Assembly: GCF_047496725.1 (NCBI RefSeq)
Contig: NC_132976.1
Span: 2,960,001-3,024,000, forward strand
Source: Anoplolepis gracilipes
Lineage: Eukaryota; Arthropoda; Insecta; Hymenoptera; Formicidae
Direction: 5' to 3'
DNA: 64,000 nt
Below are positions 52,101-64,000 of this stretch, in pieces. Numbering within the stretch: position 1 is the first letter of the stretch; each line of letters opens with the position of its first letter. The translations under genes and the position numbers were made by a program. The notes below the pieces were generated by a model, which was given only the letters and a program-made list of their open reading frames with translations, was not told the DNA's origin and made no database searches.

Positions 52101-54122
52101 CGTTGGCTCACTATCAACGAGCCCGAAAGTACATATACAAGCGCGACGTCCTAGAAGGTAATTAAATTAGATGATATTGATATGATACATAATGTGTACT
52201 AAAAGAGAGCTCTTTCTTTTGTAATCTATATGTAGGTAAAAATAGAAAATAGATAGCAAACCTTGTGAGACTCTTCTTTCATTAGATAAGTACCAACCGG
52301 CACTTCTCTGATCTGCACCTTGTCTTTGAGTACCGTCTCATCCTCTATGCCGAGTTCACGTACAAACGCATCAGTGGCTATCTGCACAAGCTGCGCTTCA
52401 TCTAGTTGTTGCTGCTGTTGTTGCGCCGACTCATTCACTTGACGCTTTCTGCCAGAATAAGTACTTCCGGAATGAAAAGCTTCCGCATGTGATCCGTGCA
52501 TTGGCTGAGATGCCATCGATGAGGATGGAATTGGCCAATGAGAGTCACATTCTGGGACCATATCTGCCGAATTCTGTTGCGAATTTGAACTTTGATTCTT
52601 CCAGTCGGAACTGCTTTTTGTTCTGTCATCAAATAGTGCGATAAGAAATTAATATGACAAAAATTATTTCATATATAACAAAAAAATTAATTTAACAAAG
52701 CTTGCTTAATATGACACATTATTTTAAAAGTCTCTCACCGACGACTTCCGAGTATGGGCACAGGCTGAGAACTACTACTTGTATTAAGCACCTCGCGATG
52801 AGAAAAATCACTGGTATCGTGAGTTTCCGACGTACCGACTGGAAATACACCAGGTATTGAACCATCGTTCTGTGAGGCGAAATTCTCTCTAGTCCTTGAT
52901 CGAACTGGTGAACCGGAGAATGGACTTTGTTTCTTCTTATGTGATCCCTGATTGACCAACTCCGCGGAGAGACCGAGATATTGGTGCAATGCGGTGAAGG
53001 TAACTCTCTGCAGGCGTACCATAATGACTTGAATAACTCGAACAAAGGCGTCAGGATAATCTTGAAATACCTGTAATAATACCAACAGTCACATATAACA
53101 TTTATATGATTTATATATATTATACATATATATATTTCTCATAACAAATTTAAATAAATATATATAAATATACATTTAATAGTAAATAAATATATATTTA
53201 AATTAATTATAATATGTAACTTACTTCTTGAAATGCACACATTGGTAACTTTACTACAATAGAATCTTCCACAGCTCTTGCGGATACAGTTTTGTATGTA
53301 CTTGTATGCCCAGTAAGTACATCGGTAAAACTAAGAAGACTGGTCACAGACTCTCCTGTTTTCACTATTTTCAACGATATTTGAGAGCCATCGGATCCAG
53401 TGATATATACATTAACTAAACCCTGTTGCACTATAAATAAATTCTCGTCGGGATCTCCAATTTTGAACAATGTACTTCCAGCAGGTAAATTCATAATTTC
53501 TGTGTACTTGCACAATTTGAGAAACACAGGTTTTTCAAAATGGCCAAAGACTCTAATACTTTGCAGCATATATAGAGCATCTGGGGGTACTCTCTCGCCA
53601 GGTCCTAAATCTTCTTCCAAATACTCAGCTGGTGGTTCCAATACCTTAAATTAAACAATTTGATTAAATAAAATTGTGCTAATTGTTAGTTATATATTAT
53701 AATTAAGAATTAAAACATACTTTAAGTTGTTGTGGCGCGGTTTCTTTCTTAAGTTGTAATAATCGACGAGCAAATCTCATAACTGCCCTCCTCTTCTTTC
53801 CTTGTCCAGTAGCGTGCACTTGGCCACCAATAGATTTTACCTTGCGCAACATCTTTCTGCCATAAAAAAGAACCTTGTCTCTCTTCCTGAATCTTGGCTT
53901 GCCAGTGCCTACTCCGACAAACTCCTTCACCTCTGGCAGAAATTCTTTGTTCTTCCATTTGCGCAGCACAAAGATTGACACAACTAAGAAAATAAGCAGC
54001 AGAGTTGTGGCGACAACAAAGATTGTTCTTGATGTCTGATATTCCTCTATGAATCTTCCAATCCATCTTGAAAATATATATGATCCCAGGCTCTCATTGA
54101 ACTTATTAAATAACTCTACTAC
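46113..54122 (-). CDS. sws: Neuropathy target esterase / Swiss cheese phospholipase
   Basis: ER-anchored lysophospholipase/phospholipase B of the PNPLA6/7 group. Exons in coding order: 53721-54122, 53225-53644, 52739-53070, 52262-52622, 51857-52150, 51386-51765, 51085-51253, 50463-50843, 50087-50362, 49607-49793, then one of 48463-48579 or 47886-48002, then 47296-47616, 46770-47059, 46113-46214. All joins are in frame, about 1343 aa plus an unresolved start. One membrane helix is near 34-55 (TIFVVATTLLLIFLVVSIFV), followed by RFRKRDKVLFYGRKM. Three cyclic-nucleotide-binding-like domains follow (near 150-270, 505-600, 610-720). The patatin domain has GGGGARG (about 948-954), the nucleophile motif GVSIG (Ser about 978) and the catalytic Asp (about 1098) in the alternative exon. 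SQDDTDLTNYGDSLSGWW is highly characteristic. The C-terminal tail is acidic. Confidence 0.95.
47296..47616 (-). other. Constitutive esterase exon after the alternative pair
   Basis: Its first two bases complete the codon left open by either alternative exon (G plus CT gives Ala), followed by DEMLRQGAHHILAIDVGSQ. This shows both alternatives splice to the same acceptor in the same phase. Confidence 0.85.
47886..48002 (-). other. Alternative catalytic exon B (DGC type)
   Basis: A 117-nt exon with acceptor GGCTCAG and donor GTATTC. It encodes LLWRYIRGSMTIAGVFPP, then ICDSLDGHLLVDGCYVNNVP. It carries the catalytic Asp followed by Gly-Cys. It begins and ends in phase 1, like exon A, and is 268 nt... 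of intron upstream of the shared next exon. It is the downstream member of the pair in the transcript. Confidence 0.88.
48047..48064 (-). promoter_or_regulatory. Intronic pairing element, B side
   Basis: The plus strand reads ATCAACGGGAGTGAGCTT, the exact 18-nt reverse complement of 49127-49144. It lies 44 nt upstream of exon B's acceptor, in the intron between exons A and B. It is much GC-richer than the intron around it. Proposed to pair in the pre-mRNA. Confidence 0.6.
48463..48579 (-). other. Alternative catalytic exon A (DGG type)
   Basis: A 117-nt exon with acceptor GTGTTTAG and donor GTAACT. It encodes SLWRYIRASMSLSGYMPP, then MCDPVDGHLLLDGGYVNNLP. It carries the catalytic Asp followed by Gly-Gly, the wording I know from vertebrate enzymes. 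Same length and phase as exon B, 460 nt upstream of it in the transcript. Confidence 0.9.
49127..49144 (-). promoter_or_regulatory. Intronic pairing element, A side
   Basis: The plus strand reads AAGCTCACTCCCGTTGAT, exact complement of 48047-48064. It lies in the intron before exon A, so pairing would loop out about 1.06 kb containing exon A only. It sits inside a GC-richer patch (about 49060-49150). Confidence 0.6.
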
Positions 54123-55540
54123 CTGCAATCAATATATTTTATCATCAGTATATATCAAATACAATAATGTTCATATTAAAATAATATTTAATAAAATAAT
54201 ATCTAATAAACAATATTTAATAAATAATTTAATAAAATAATATTAAAACAATAATATTTTCAATACTCATTTTCATAACCATATAATTTATATTTTTCTG
54301 TATATATATTGTTATAATTTTTTGAATGAACATAACAGAAATCATCAACTGGGAATGCTATTAATTTTTCATCGTGCTAATTAATTCTTTCTTTTTAAGA
54401 AAGAATTCTTATCATTAAAATTAGATTATTAATCTGTCTTATCCTTAAAAATAAATAAAAAATTATCTAGAGGATGAATTTCAAGGATGACAGTTGTCAG
54501 ATTAACATTTTGTTTGCTCATGAAATTATTTTACCATCACACTGATATATTTTTTTTTAATTTTTGCATCTTAACAATTCTCTTTAATACATAATAATAA
54601 AAAAAATTATCATGAACTATGTACTTTGTCTTTAAAACTTACAAATTTGATACTTGACATTTTGTTTTCTTGCTATTATATTTTCAAAATATAATACTTA
54701 CACTTCTTAAGAGATTAATGTAAATACAATGTGTAAATAGCATGTCACTTTAAAGAATTATTATCTCAATTGACAAATATTTTACTTCAATAAGAAACAT
54801 CTCGAGAGAGAGAGAGAGAGAGAGAGAAACTGTAAATACAACCTCCATAGTGGCCACTTCATGTCCCCTTCTTCGCCAAAAAATGTATTTGAAGACAGAA
54901 TGTGTGTCACAACCGGGATCATGCGTTAGCGTGAAACGTACATAAATAATAATTAAGCAAACTGAGATAAAGGTTAATCAATCCATCTATTCTCCTGAAT
55001 CCATACCGACGACCTTTGATACCTCGCTCGAGTCACCACACGCCATATTGTTCGCGATAGCGTAATCGATTATTTAAAATAATTTATTTGTCTCACAAAC
55101 AACTTTAAATTAAAATACATATTGTAAAATTCAGCAAACGTTGATTTTTTATCAATTCAATTTTTATAACATATGTAATTTTTATATTTTTATATTTAAA
55201 AAATTCTTATTATATATTATATATTCTTATTATATATTCTTATTATATATATTATTATATATTTTTTTTTACATTAATAATATATTTTATATTTGCTTAT
55301 ATATTATATATTATATTATATTATGTTTCTTAGAACATATTTATATGTTTTAAGATTTAATTATGAATTCCAAGTTCGAATTTTCTGCTCTATTATTATT
55401 TGATTTTCTGTCAAAATTGCATGCAATTATATTAAAAAAATTTTTGTATAAAATAGATTAAAATTTTTTAAAGAATTCACATTTTTCTAGTAGATTTGCA
55501 ATAGACAGCTTTGTAAAAAAGTATACTCAAATTCGTTTGC

Positions 55541-55579
<39 letters not shown>

Positions 55580-55779
55580 TGGCTTTTTAGTATAATTTAA
55601 ATTTCAAAAAAACAAGAATTCTTAAAACAGTTAATTAAATTTTCTTCTTGAAAGAGCCAATAATGACACATGATACGCAAAATTAATTTTTAAATTATTA
55701 ATTATCGCTACACAGATAACAACCTGTCGCTAATGATATTTCTAATTACTTTCGAAATTAATTTCAGAGAGAGCAAATT
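54123..55779. other. Esterase 5' intron and upstream DNA
   Basis: The first resolved esterase exon begins at an acceptor (ATTGCAG), so a start codon must lie upstream. ATGGAG on the minus strand (54843-54848) followed by GTTGTA is a candidate two-codon first exon in the right phase, but the donor is weak. (GA)n at 54803-54828 and (TA)n at 55545-55577 are the other visible features. Confidence 0.45.
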
Positions 55780-55799
55780 CAAGATCCCGATTCAAATTT

Positions 55800-56299
55800 A
55801 GCGCGCCGCGGCGGTCGCGCATGCGTCCGCGCTTTTCCCGGCGCGGCCGGCAGGGGGCGCCACGCCGAAATTCCGGGCGGGTTTTTCGGCGGCGCGGCGC
55901 GGCGCGGCGCGGTCAGTCCCTGGCGGCTGCGACGAGACGAGAGCAGTGGTGGCAACGGAAGCGAAGAGGCAGGTAGTCGTTGGTGGTGGTGGTGGTCGGT
56001 TAACGCGAGAGAACACGAAAGAACGGCGACATGTTGAAGCTGCCCGTGTGACATCGTGTGCGCGCGTGGCGGGCGATCTCTCATCGTGCGCGTTTTCTTT
56101 TTTTTCCCCTCCTCCCCCCCTCCCCGCCTCCGCCCGCGGTGCCAATATACTTACGGTGGATACGAGTCACGCGGCGGAGAGTGTGGTGTGCAATCCCGAC
56201 GAACGGGGGAGGTGTGCGATCGCGGAAAGTGTGAAAAAAAGGATCATCGGCGAAGCGGTTGATACATGTGAATAAGTGTCGCCGGGGAACGTCATTCGT

Positions 56300-56331
<32 letters not shown>

Positions 56332-56376
56332 CCGCTGTCGCCGCTGTCGCCGCTGGTTTATCCCGACCCAGCAAAC
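55800..56376 (+). promoter_or_regulatory. CpG-rich promoter and 5' UTR of the Cip4-like gene
   Basis: Abrupt shift to GC- and CpG-rich sequence, with tandem GGCGC units at about 55888-55911 and a hexanucleotide-like GTCGCC array at about 56296-56354 directly before the start codon. No TATA box stands out. It sits about 1 kb from the divergent esterase gene. The long open frames here on both strands are by-products of composition. Confidence 0.65.
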
Positions 56377-56400
56377 ATGAGCTGGGGTACCGAGCTCTGG
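56377..56400 (+). CDS. First coding exon, Cip4/FBP17/TOCA F-BAR protein
   Basis: ATG AGC TGG GGT ACC GAG CTC TGG encodes MSWGTELW, followed at once by a consensus donor GTGAGT (56401). These eight residues are identical to the start of FBP17/Cip4-family F-BAR proteins as I remember them, where the next residues are DQ. These proteins bend membrane and drive actin assembly via N-WASP during endocytosis. The remaining exons were not found and probably lie beyond 64000. A short match, but start context, phase and CpG-rich 5' UTR agree. Confidence 0.7.
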
Positions 56401-56403
56401 GTG

Positions 56404-56456
<53 letters not shown>

Positions 56457-56894
56457 GCCTCTCTTTCTCTCTTCTTTGCGAAGCCGTTGCGTACGATCGT
56501 CCTTGTCGCTCCTCCTCTCTTCCCGCACCTTCTCGGACCTCTCCCCTCCCTTCCCACCTCGTCGCGGGCGCTCGGTCGACCCGACCTCGCGATCCTCGCG
56601 ATTCCACCTTGCGGATGCATCCTCGGGGACATTTTATATTCGTTCTGAAAGTGCACATTGGCGTATTCTTAGCGCTTAAACAGTCCTCATCCGTTCAATT
56701 CGTCTGCCGTTCCCTCGTGTTTACAGCGCGAGCCCATGTTCATGTTTATCGACAACGAAGGATACAGTTGGCGTAATAATATTCGCAAAGTCGTATTTTG
56801 CATCTATCTCTTGGAATTTGGCTACCGCGAGTTTCTCTCAGGGCAGCCGGACCGTAGTGGCCGTGTACGTGACGTTTCTTGAGCTACATACCTA

Positions 56895-57047
56895 CCTAGG
56901 TAGAGCAGAAAGTCACAATAATGTCAAAATACATCAAAATGATTTAAAAATGATCGTGAAACGTGAATTGTTGTAATCATATTTTCGTCATCTTGGCGTC
57001 ATTTGACATTACTTTGACACTATCTCGTGACTTTCTGTTCTACTTGG
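56895..57047. repeat. Inverted repeat around GTAGAGCAGAAAGTCAC
   Basis: GTAGAGCAGAAAGTCAC near 56900 is matched in complement by GTGACTTTCTGTTCTAC near 57031, with further partial pairing inward (AATGTCAAA-T). It is followed by CTACC tandem units (57058-57075). Probably a miniature element. Confidence 0.6.
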
Positions 57048-58024
57048 GTACTTACCTATCTACCTACCTACCTACTGGAAACACCGATGGCCGCGCTCGT
57101 CCCATTCATTCCCTCGCAAAATTTCCTTCTGCGTTCTTTCGGACACGCGTAAACAAAGTTTTTATGTACTTTTTATTTTCTCTTTCTTTTTCTCACCGTC
57201 TTCGGCCCCGAAACGTGCTTCCACGTCGAATATATCCCAAGACAATGATTTTTACGAGACGATTCATCAGCAGATGACGATACATCGCTCGACGTGACTT
57301 TGTAGTCCAAGGCTCTTTTCTCTCCTTGAAGAAGATTACTCGAGAAACGTCGTGAAATGAATTTCGATGTTGTATGACTCGACAATTGAGTCTAAAGATG
57401 GAATTTAAAATTTATTTATAGAACTAGATTTTTTTCGATTCTACTTTATAAAAAAGTTGATTCTTTAGTGTTCAATATAAAATATTCAGGACACACTTGA
57501 ATGTTCATTGTCAGAAAAACGTTGTTCTTATCTCATCCCGAATGAATGCAATTTCTTTCAAATAAGCAGTGTGTATGTGTGTGTGTGTGTGTGTGAGATA
57601 CGTGATTCATTTGTATTGTAATTATATTCTTGAATAGTATTCGCGCGATAAAAGACACGTGAAAAGTCAAACTCCAAATTTCAAGGCTCTTAGTTTAATA
57701 ACTGGCTGTTATCGTTAGAGATCGCTTTGACAAATTTCCAGCAGCTTACAAACCCGAGGTTGAGATGTCATCAAGTCTGTATATCTATTAAGCAGATTTT
57801 CTTATCGTTATCGTCTTCGTGTTTACGTGATCGTCTGGATTTGAAAATTACGGAAGTTCTTTATTCCTTATCGACTGAGTGTGATTGTTAAAGTCGACTG
57901 GTTTCAGATAGCTAACAGTTAGAAAGTCCTTTCCTTCGGGCACTTACTACCCCTCTCTTGTGTGAATACATCGTCCATCTATTCATCTATTTATCTATTA
58001 TATCTATCGACGTCTTCGTTCTTT

Positions 58025-58058
<34 letters not shown>

Positions 58059-61019
58059 CTTAAGCAAACTCATCGTACTTTCATATACAATAGTGATTTT
58101 TTTTTACGATAAATGTGATTCATGTACTTACCACCCTCTTGCATTAGACTATTTATCGAATGCTTTATCTATATATCTTCACCTATTTATTAAACCTTTC
58201 AACAGTCGCCTCGAGCGAACTCACTGTAATCTCTCACGACCACAACTGCAGTTTCCTTCAGAAAAATGGAATCTTTATCGCATATCTTTGTTCTCTCTCT
58301 GTTTCAAAGAACAATTATCCTCTTGTTCTGCTCTATTTTTTTCCATTCTAATGAACATTCTGTTTAAAGTTTAAATAATTACTCTTCGACACGTGACTCT
58401 TTTACATGAGACTTTACATTACACTTTAGCTAAAAATTATCACCTATTCGTGTATGCATTATTATTATATTTAAAAATTACATAAGATAGTGCTTTTTAA
58501 TTTTGGATGAATAAATATATAAGAATATTTTTATATTTTATTATCTACGCAATTATAACAATCTTCTTTCAAAAGACTCGTAATATTTGACTGAAGTTTA
58601 AGCAAATTAATCCTCATATTTTGATATACTATACATTTATAATTTTTCTGTCACCCCTGCATTTTTTTATAATATAATTTTTGGAAAAATATCTCTCTCT
58701 TTCTCTCTCTTTCTCGAACAGCCACCGCTGTTGTAGTCGTCGTCGTCGTATTTTCGCCAACGACATGTAACCACGATATCCCCGAAAACCAGTTCGTGTT
58801 CGCCAGGAGTTTTGCCTTTTCGGTTGCTAGCCTCAGGCGAACTGTTCCCCCGCGGTTTCCCCTGCCCCCCACCCGCGCGTTTCTTCCCCCCCCCCCCACT
58901 CCACCCCCTCGCGCAACATCGTCTTTCCTTCCACGCACCTTGCTCGTGGAGAGGAGCATATGTTCTTTTGCTTCCTTTCTCGTGAAATCTTCGACGTGAC
59001 GGCCACGACGACGACAATATATCGACTTTATACGATCGACTCGCATCTTGAAGGATATAAGTACATACATACATCCTGCATTTGGAGAAAAAAATTGGTA
59101 ATCAACGTCAAGATGTATCCTGAATCGTTGTAGAAATTTTCATAGCATTTATTTCTATTCTTCTATTATTTTATTCGTATTTTTATATCTTTTTTTTTTC
59201 TTATCTTTATAAAACAAAAATAAAAACATTTTCTTATTTTTTTCTTATTATTCTTATTCTTTTCTTTCTATTATTTTCTTTTATTTTTCTATTTTTATTT
59301 TTGTTTTTTTTTTTTTTTTATACATTTTTTATTTCTACATTTTTGGTGAAAAGTTACAAAAATAGAAATAAAAATGTGGAAAGGCCGTACGAAAATAACA
59401 AAGTGGCAAAAGCGATGTGATTGCCAAGTATCTTTTTATACGTGTTATATTAATACATATTAAAAAATGTGCTACTTTGATATAACATATATATCTTTAT
59501 AATAGAATCAACAGAAGAAGGAATTCGTTTAGCGCAGATTACAAGAGAGTTACGCGCGTTGATCTCACAATCAGAAAAAATTCTTACGCGTGTACGCGTA
59601 AAATCGATTCACTGTTTGCTGGCGATGACGTCCCCTGCGCCTCCTCGGCCTCTCTATTAATAATTCATTCGCGCATTCCGCGCGCCATCATTTTCGTTAC
59701 TCATACCCGTTACGTGTGCTCGATATACCCGATCATCTGCCAAACCAACTCTCTCGTCGATTGAAAATCATAGAGTACATCGTATATATCGAATTGCTTT
59801 TCGCACTTTGTCTATCAATCTTTCGTTCGTTGAAGATACATTTACCTCGACCAAGATATCAGAAATTTTCGAATCGTAAGAATTTGGAATCTTGGACTAT
59901 GTAACGATCTATCTTTTCACCTAACGCGTTAAATATTTTTTTATTTTATTGTTTATATTTATATTATTTAAATGACTTGAATTAAAATTTTCCTAAAATT
60001 TTTTACCTAAAAAGAATAGCTATTTTTGTTATATATTAATTATTCATTAAATAGCATTCATTTTTCTTTATATATATATACTATTTATTTATTTTAATTT
60101 AATTTTTTTAAATTTCAGATATTGATGTTTGTAAAACAAAGTAAAACAATTATTTTGTAATTATAAGGAAATAGTTAATAATTTAAAGAAAATTGTTTTG
60201 CATCAGGAAAAATGTTATTTTATATTTCAATCATTATATTCTAATTTTAGGTTATTTGTTTTATAATTATTGTGTTTTTTACTTGACAAGTAACTGATTT
60301 TTTTCTATTTGACACGGAGATGATCTTACGTTTTCAATTCTTATTTTTATTATATAAGAGAATTATAGTTAATTATAATTTTTATTTTCAATGACTTATC
60401 TTGTTTTATATAGGCATAAATTGTATAAAATTTGTAATATATATATGTACATATATTTATGAATTTATGTACATATTTTGCGTGTGTGCAATGAAATTTC
60501 TTTCTTTGCCGTTTCTCTTTGTTCTCCTTTAAAGGAGATATTCTCTCTTTCTTCTCAAAGATACGACGAGGCACGCCCGTCTTGTATATACATATATGCT
60601 CACGAGTAGCTAGCGGTTAAACACGGACGCGTCTTGTATCGTGATTTGCGAGAAAGTGTACGGACACGTCAGTGACTCGTGATACGGGTAACATATCTCT
60701 GAGCTCGATCAATTTTAACAGCTGATAACGGAAATTACGCCGTATTAAGCGTTGATCGAACTCGATCAGATCGATCACGATAGAAATCTGATGTGACACT
60801 TAAATTTATTAGCAGATATTGTCACTTGTCGAGCATCGAGAATACTCGATATCGTCAGTAATATCGAGATATTTGATACAATAATTCAGAAGTAAGCGTA
60901 AAGTAATTTTTGGGTAAAATTATTCGCCGAATTTTGAGCGAGAACCACATTTTTGTCTAAATTTTCAAATATCTGAAAAAATTTGAAAATAATTTCAATC
61001 TGTCTTAATCATAACAGTT

Positions 61020-61370
61020 ATTTTTCGGAAAATTCTGTCTGAAAAGTACAGTATAAAAAAATAACTGCAGACAAAGTGTCTGAAATTTTTTTACAGACTG
61101 TCCGAATTTTCAGAAGACTGTCTGAAATTATTTTACAGACACTCGGATCTGATTGTGAAACAAAATGTATCGGAATTTTTAGGCATTTTTTACAGTCAGT
61201 TTGCCATAAAAAAAAAATAATTGCAGACAAAGTGTCTGGAGCTTTCTTACAGGCACACTGTTCAAAAATTTTTAGACATTTTTCTAAACATTCAGAAAAT
61301 TGATTCTGATGATTAGATAGATTGTCTGACATTATTTTACGGACACTCAGATCTGAAAATTCAGACAAAA
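61020..61370. repeat. Degenerate tandem repeat, CAGACAAAGTGTCTG units
   Basis: Units containing TGCAGACAAAGTGTCTG, TTACAGACA and ACTCGGATCTGA recur two to three times at about 150-170 bp spacing. The unit core is itself palindromic. An open frame across it on the minus strand is made of these repeats and is not taken as a gene. Confidence 0.65.
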
Positions 61371-64000
61371 ATGAATTTCTGGGCTTTTTTTTTTTTTTTT
61401 TATAGAGCGCATACAAAAGAGTACTCGCTTTCCTATCGCACGGAATACTTTCTTCGAAAGTGTCCTTCGAAGAGGTCATTTTCAGTCAAATCATGAAGAC
61501 GAACGAACATTTCCCCCAACTATCGATTCACCTCGTAACCAGGCGGCCAACACTGACCCTGGCAAATTAATTCGGTCCCCCAACACGCATAGTAGAATCG
61601 ATAGTGCGAAGAAGGCACGTAGGAGGTGGGGCGATGAGGGAGAAGCAGGAAGGAGATATAATCCGACGCTTACGTCATCCGTATCTGTATCGCGATTCGG
61701 AAATGACGCCCGCGATTTCGCACCGGAGAAAGTAACGCTCTAAGTCTCTCCTCGTAACCTTCGTGACTTTTCCCTCCTACGCTCGTTTTGCTCCCATTTC
61801 CCGAGCATACGATGTGCGACGTGCGTAATAATAATCATCCACGTAGGTGAACCGGAAGAGAGACGCTCTCGGAGCAGCCGATCGGTATCGCGACATGATT
61901 TTTCTCTATCTGTGCAAACGAGCGTTGATTGAGAACTCTTTCTCGAACCGTTCACACTCATTCTCTTCCAGTTTTATTAATTTATTCTTCCAGATTTATT
62001 AATTTTTTTATTATAAAAATCTCTATTAAAGGCCCAGTCTACTTTAGCAGTATGAAAAGTTGAGGAATTTGTTTTGAAAAATATTACAAATCGATCTTTT
62101 TGGCGTTTTTATGTTTTTATGTTATCTGATGCTTACACGTATTCAATATTTTTGAATCCTGGATATTTGGATTGTTTTTGAAACTTGATCTAACTTTCCG
62201 TAGGATGTTTGGAACACTAAACTTAATTTTTTTAGAAAAAATTGAAAAATAATAAAGTAGTGTTATTTTAAAATTAGATACTTTAATTTTGCTGAAATTT
62301 ATTTATTCGTCTCTCGAAAAGGTCAGAAAAATAATAATTATTAATTTTTTAAATGCTATTTAAGTTCAATATCCCTAAAAAGTGTCCTTTTTTTATTTGA
62401 AAATAAATTGAGTTTATTTGGTCCATTACAGTCCATTACATAATTTTCAAGATATCCGAATTTTCACAGTAACTTTGCAAATAGTGTTTTAAAAAAGAAA
62501 ATGCGTTTAAAATTAATTTTGCAGACTTATTTACAGATCCGTGCTCTTATTCGAAGTTTTATAACTCTGTCAATTTTGCGAATTTTTCAAGCAAATGTTT
62601 AAAAAAAAGTCGATTTTTTTTATTCTCTATAATAGATCCTTAAATTTCAGCCTCGCTGGATATCCTTAATATCCATAAATATACGTCATTCATTATTATC
62701 AGACTCCTGTAATAATCTATAATCTTAGAATCTTAATAATTAGGCTATTAAGCTGTTGCTTAATGCATATAATAATTGCCGCTAATCGTTCGACTTTCTC
62801 GACATTTTTCCGGTGAATTTTTTCAATAAAGGGAGACTGTATCCGGAAATGAAATGCTCGAGGCGACAGGAATGTGCTGTCAAATCACAGCGGCACGCAC
62901 GAGACCTCGACGAGCCTTTTATGAGCTAAAGACGGTTATTCATCATTTTTCGCTGAAACGCATAATCGACTAACGGAAACGCGCTCCGCGAAATTTCCTA
63001 ATGGAGATTAGGCGAGTAAGCGCTTCATCTTTTGTAACTGTACTATTGTATATCGCACGGATATGCCTACCATCATGAAAGAAATTTCGTTGGGGGAAAA
63101 AAATGTATCTTATTGATGAAGGGAATTTTAACTGATTGACAACTTTTCAATAAAGAACGACATTTCCAGCATAATTTTATCAAACACGAAAAGGTTTGTC
63201 TCTCATAAATATAAACGATATTTTCAATGCGATAGCAAAAAAAATGTGTCTTTTTTTATAATATTTACATTACTGAAAGTATATGAATAAATATATATAT
63301 GTCAAGACAACATGTGTGCATATATATCTTCTCTCTTCACCATTTATAGGAAAACCGCTGATAGCTTCTAACTGTACCTTTATAAATTCCTTTTAATGAC
63401 AAACTGCACACTAGGTGGAATCTCTTATCGAAACGCGTGGCGTAATTTAAATTTACCGTAAAGAAAAGGCATGAGGAAGTAGCGGTCAAATAAGTAACGA
63501 CTTATTTATAACGTAATTATAATTGTGCAGCGAAAACTCTTTCCAGTTCTACGATTTGCTTGTAGATCAACCGGATGTCCTTCTTATTATCAAGTCTTAT
63601 TTATTTTTCTAATCGATTTTTTCACACGTACGGAAAATGTGATATTACGGTATCTTTTACGTGAAGGAAAATATAAAACTGCGAGAATAATTTTATTTTA
63701 ATTTAGTTAAATTATTTTAATTAAAATTAATTGAATTAATCAATTTTGAAATATTTGGTAATTTTTAATTAATAAATTAAAAATAATTTCTATTAATACG
63801 AAATCTTTGAAAAACGACATGCATTTGCAGAGTGCAATTTACATGTACTTGCAATTAATGACTATTATTTCTATATAAGTTTATAAGCAGTATTGTTCGT
63901 AATATAATGATATCATTCGCGTGAATATTCTTCGATTCGCGTGGCGACGAAAGGGTTAACCGGGGTGATTGGGGCTTATCGTGACACCACCACATAAACG

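Larger units (their letters stand above)
56401..64000 (+). other. Long first intron of the Cip4-like gene
   Basis: No further exon was recognised. Visible features: (CT)n at 56406-56453 right after the donor, an inverted repeat at about 56895-57047, (GT)n at 57572-57593, a poly(T) run at 58028-58056, GC-rich patches at 58700-59030 and 59570-59720, a degenerate tandem repeat at 61020-61370, and a GC-richer patch at 62840-63040. The last patches could be enhancers or alternative promoters; that is inference from composition only. Confidence 0.5.

Noticed and set aside
56081..56658. Long minus-strand frames rich in Arg-Glu repeats over the Cip4-like 5' region
   Set aside because: They are the reverse reading of the CT microsatellite and CpG-rich 5' UTR; low-complexity translation with no domain.
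61018..61479. 153-codon minus-strand frame in the Cip4-like intron
   Set aside because: It consists of tandem CAGACAAAGTGTCTG-type units and low-complexity sequence; no domain or splice support.

Overview
The window looks like nuclear DNA of an insect, most likely a hymenopteran such as an ant. Spliced genes with canonical GT/AG introns sit in very AT-rich DNA full of short inverted-repeat transposons, and one CpG-rich promoter stands out. The order is inferred from gene content and transposon flavour, not proven. No bacterial operons, CRISPR arrays or recognisable rRNA/tRNA genes were seen. All exon joins were made by eye on the frame and the splice dinucleotides.

Layout. 1-9.7 kb: no host gene; a Tc1-like inverted-repeat element, duplicated AT-rich blocks, two copies of a GC-richer island carrying TGACGTCA, and a decayed Penelope-like reverse transcriptase split by a nested transposon. 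9.7-20.6 kb (-): a nine-exon ionotropic receptor, best guess IR93a, with introns loaded with miniature transposons. 20.6-26.3 kb: intergenic, four foldback elements. 26.3-33.4 kb (+): eleven-exon peroxisomal acyl-CoA oxidase (ACOX3-like) ending in SKL. 34.4-37.6 kb (-): nine-exon beta-1,3-glucosyltransferase (B3GLCT) with signal peptide and HTEL end. 38.3-39.3 kb (+): CTR1-type copper transporter, divergent from B3GLCT across an interval with three CCAATCA boxes. 39.8-41.4 kb (-): RNF14-type RBR ubiquitin ligase. 43.0-45.1 kb (+): folylpolyglutamate synthase. 46.1-54.1 kb (-): neuropathy target esterase / Swiss cheese phospholipase. 56.4 kb (+): an eight-codon first coding exon matching the Cip4/FBP17/TOCA start, followed by at least 7.6 kb of intron to the window end.

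The most interesting signal is in the esterase. Two tandem exons, both exactly 117 nt and of the same phase, each encode the segment with the catalytic Asp (DGG in one, DGC in the other). A perfect 18-nt complementary pair in the flanking introns brackets the first of them, as expected for RNA-pairing control of mutually exclusive splicing. The genes otherwise look like unrelated housekeeping and sensory neighbours: lipid turnover (acyl-CoA oxidase, esterase), protein glycosylation, copper import, folate retention, ubiquitination and chemo-/thermo-/hygrosensation.

Two insertions can be dated relatively because the empty site also lies in the window: a hAT-type element with an 8-bp duplication, and a Harbinger-type element with a TAA duplication.
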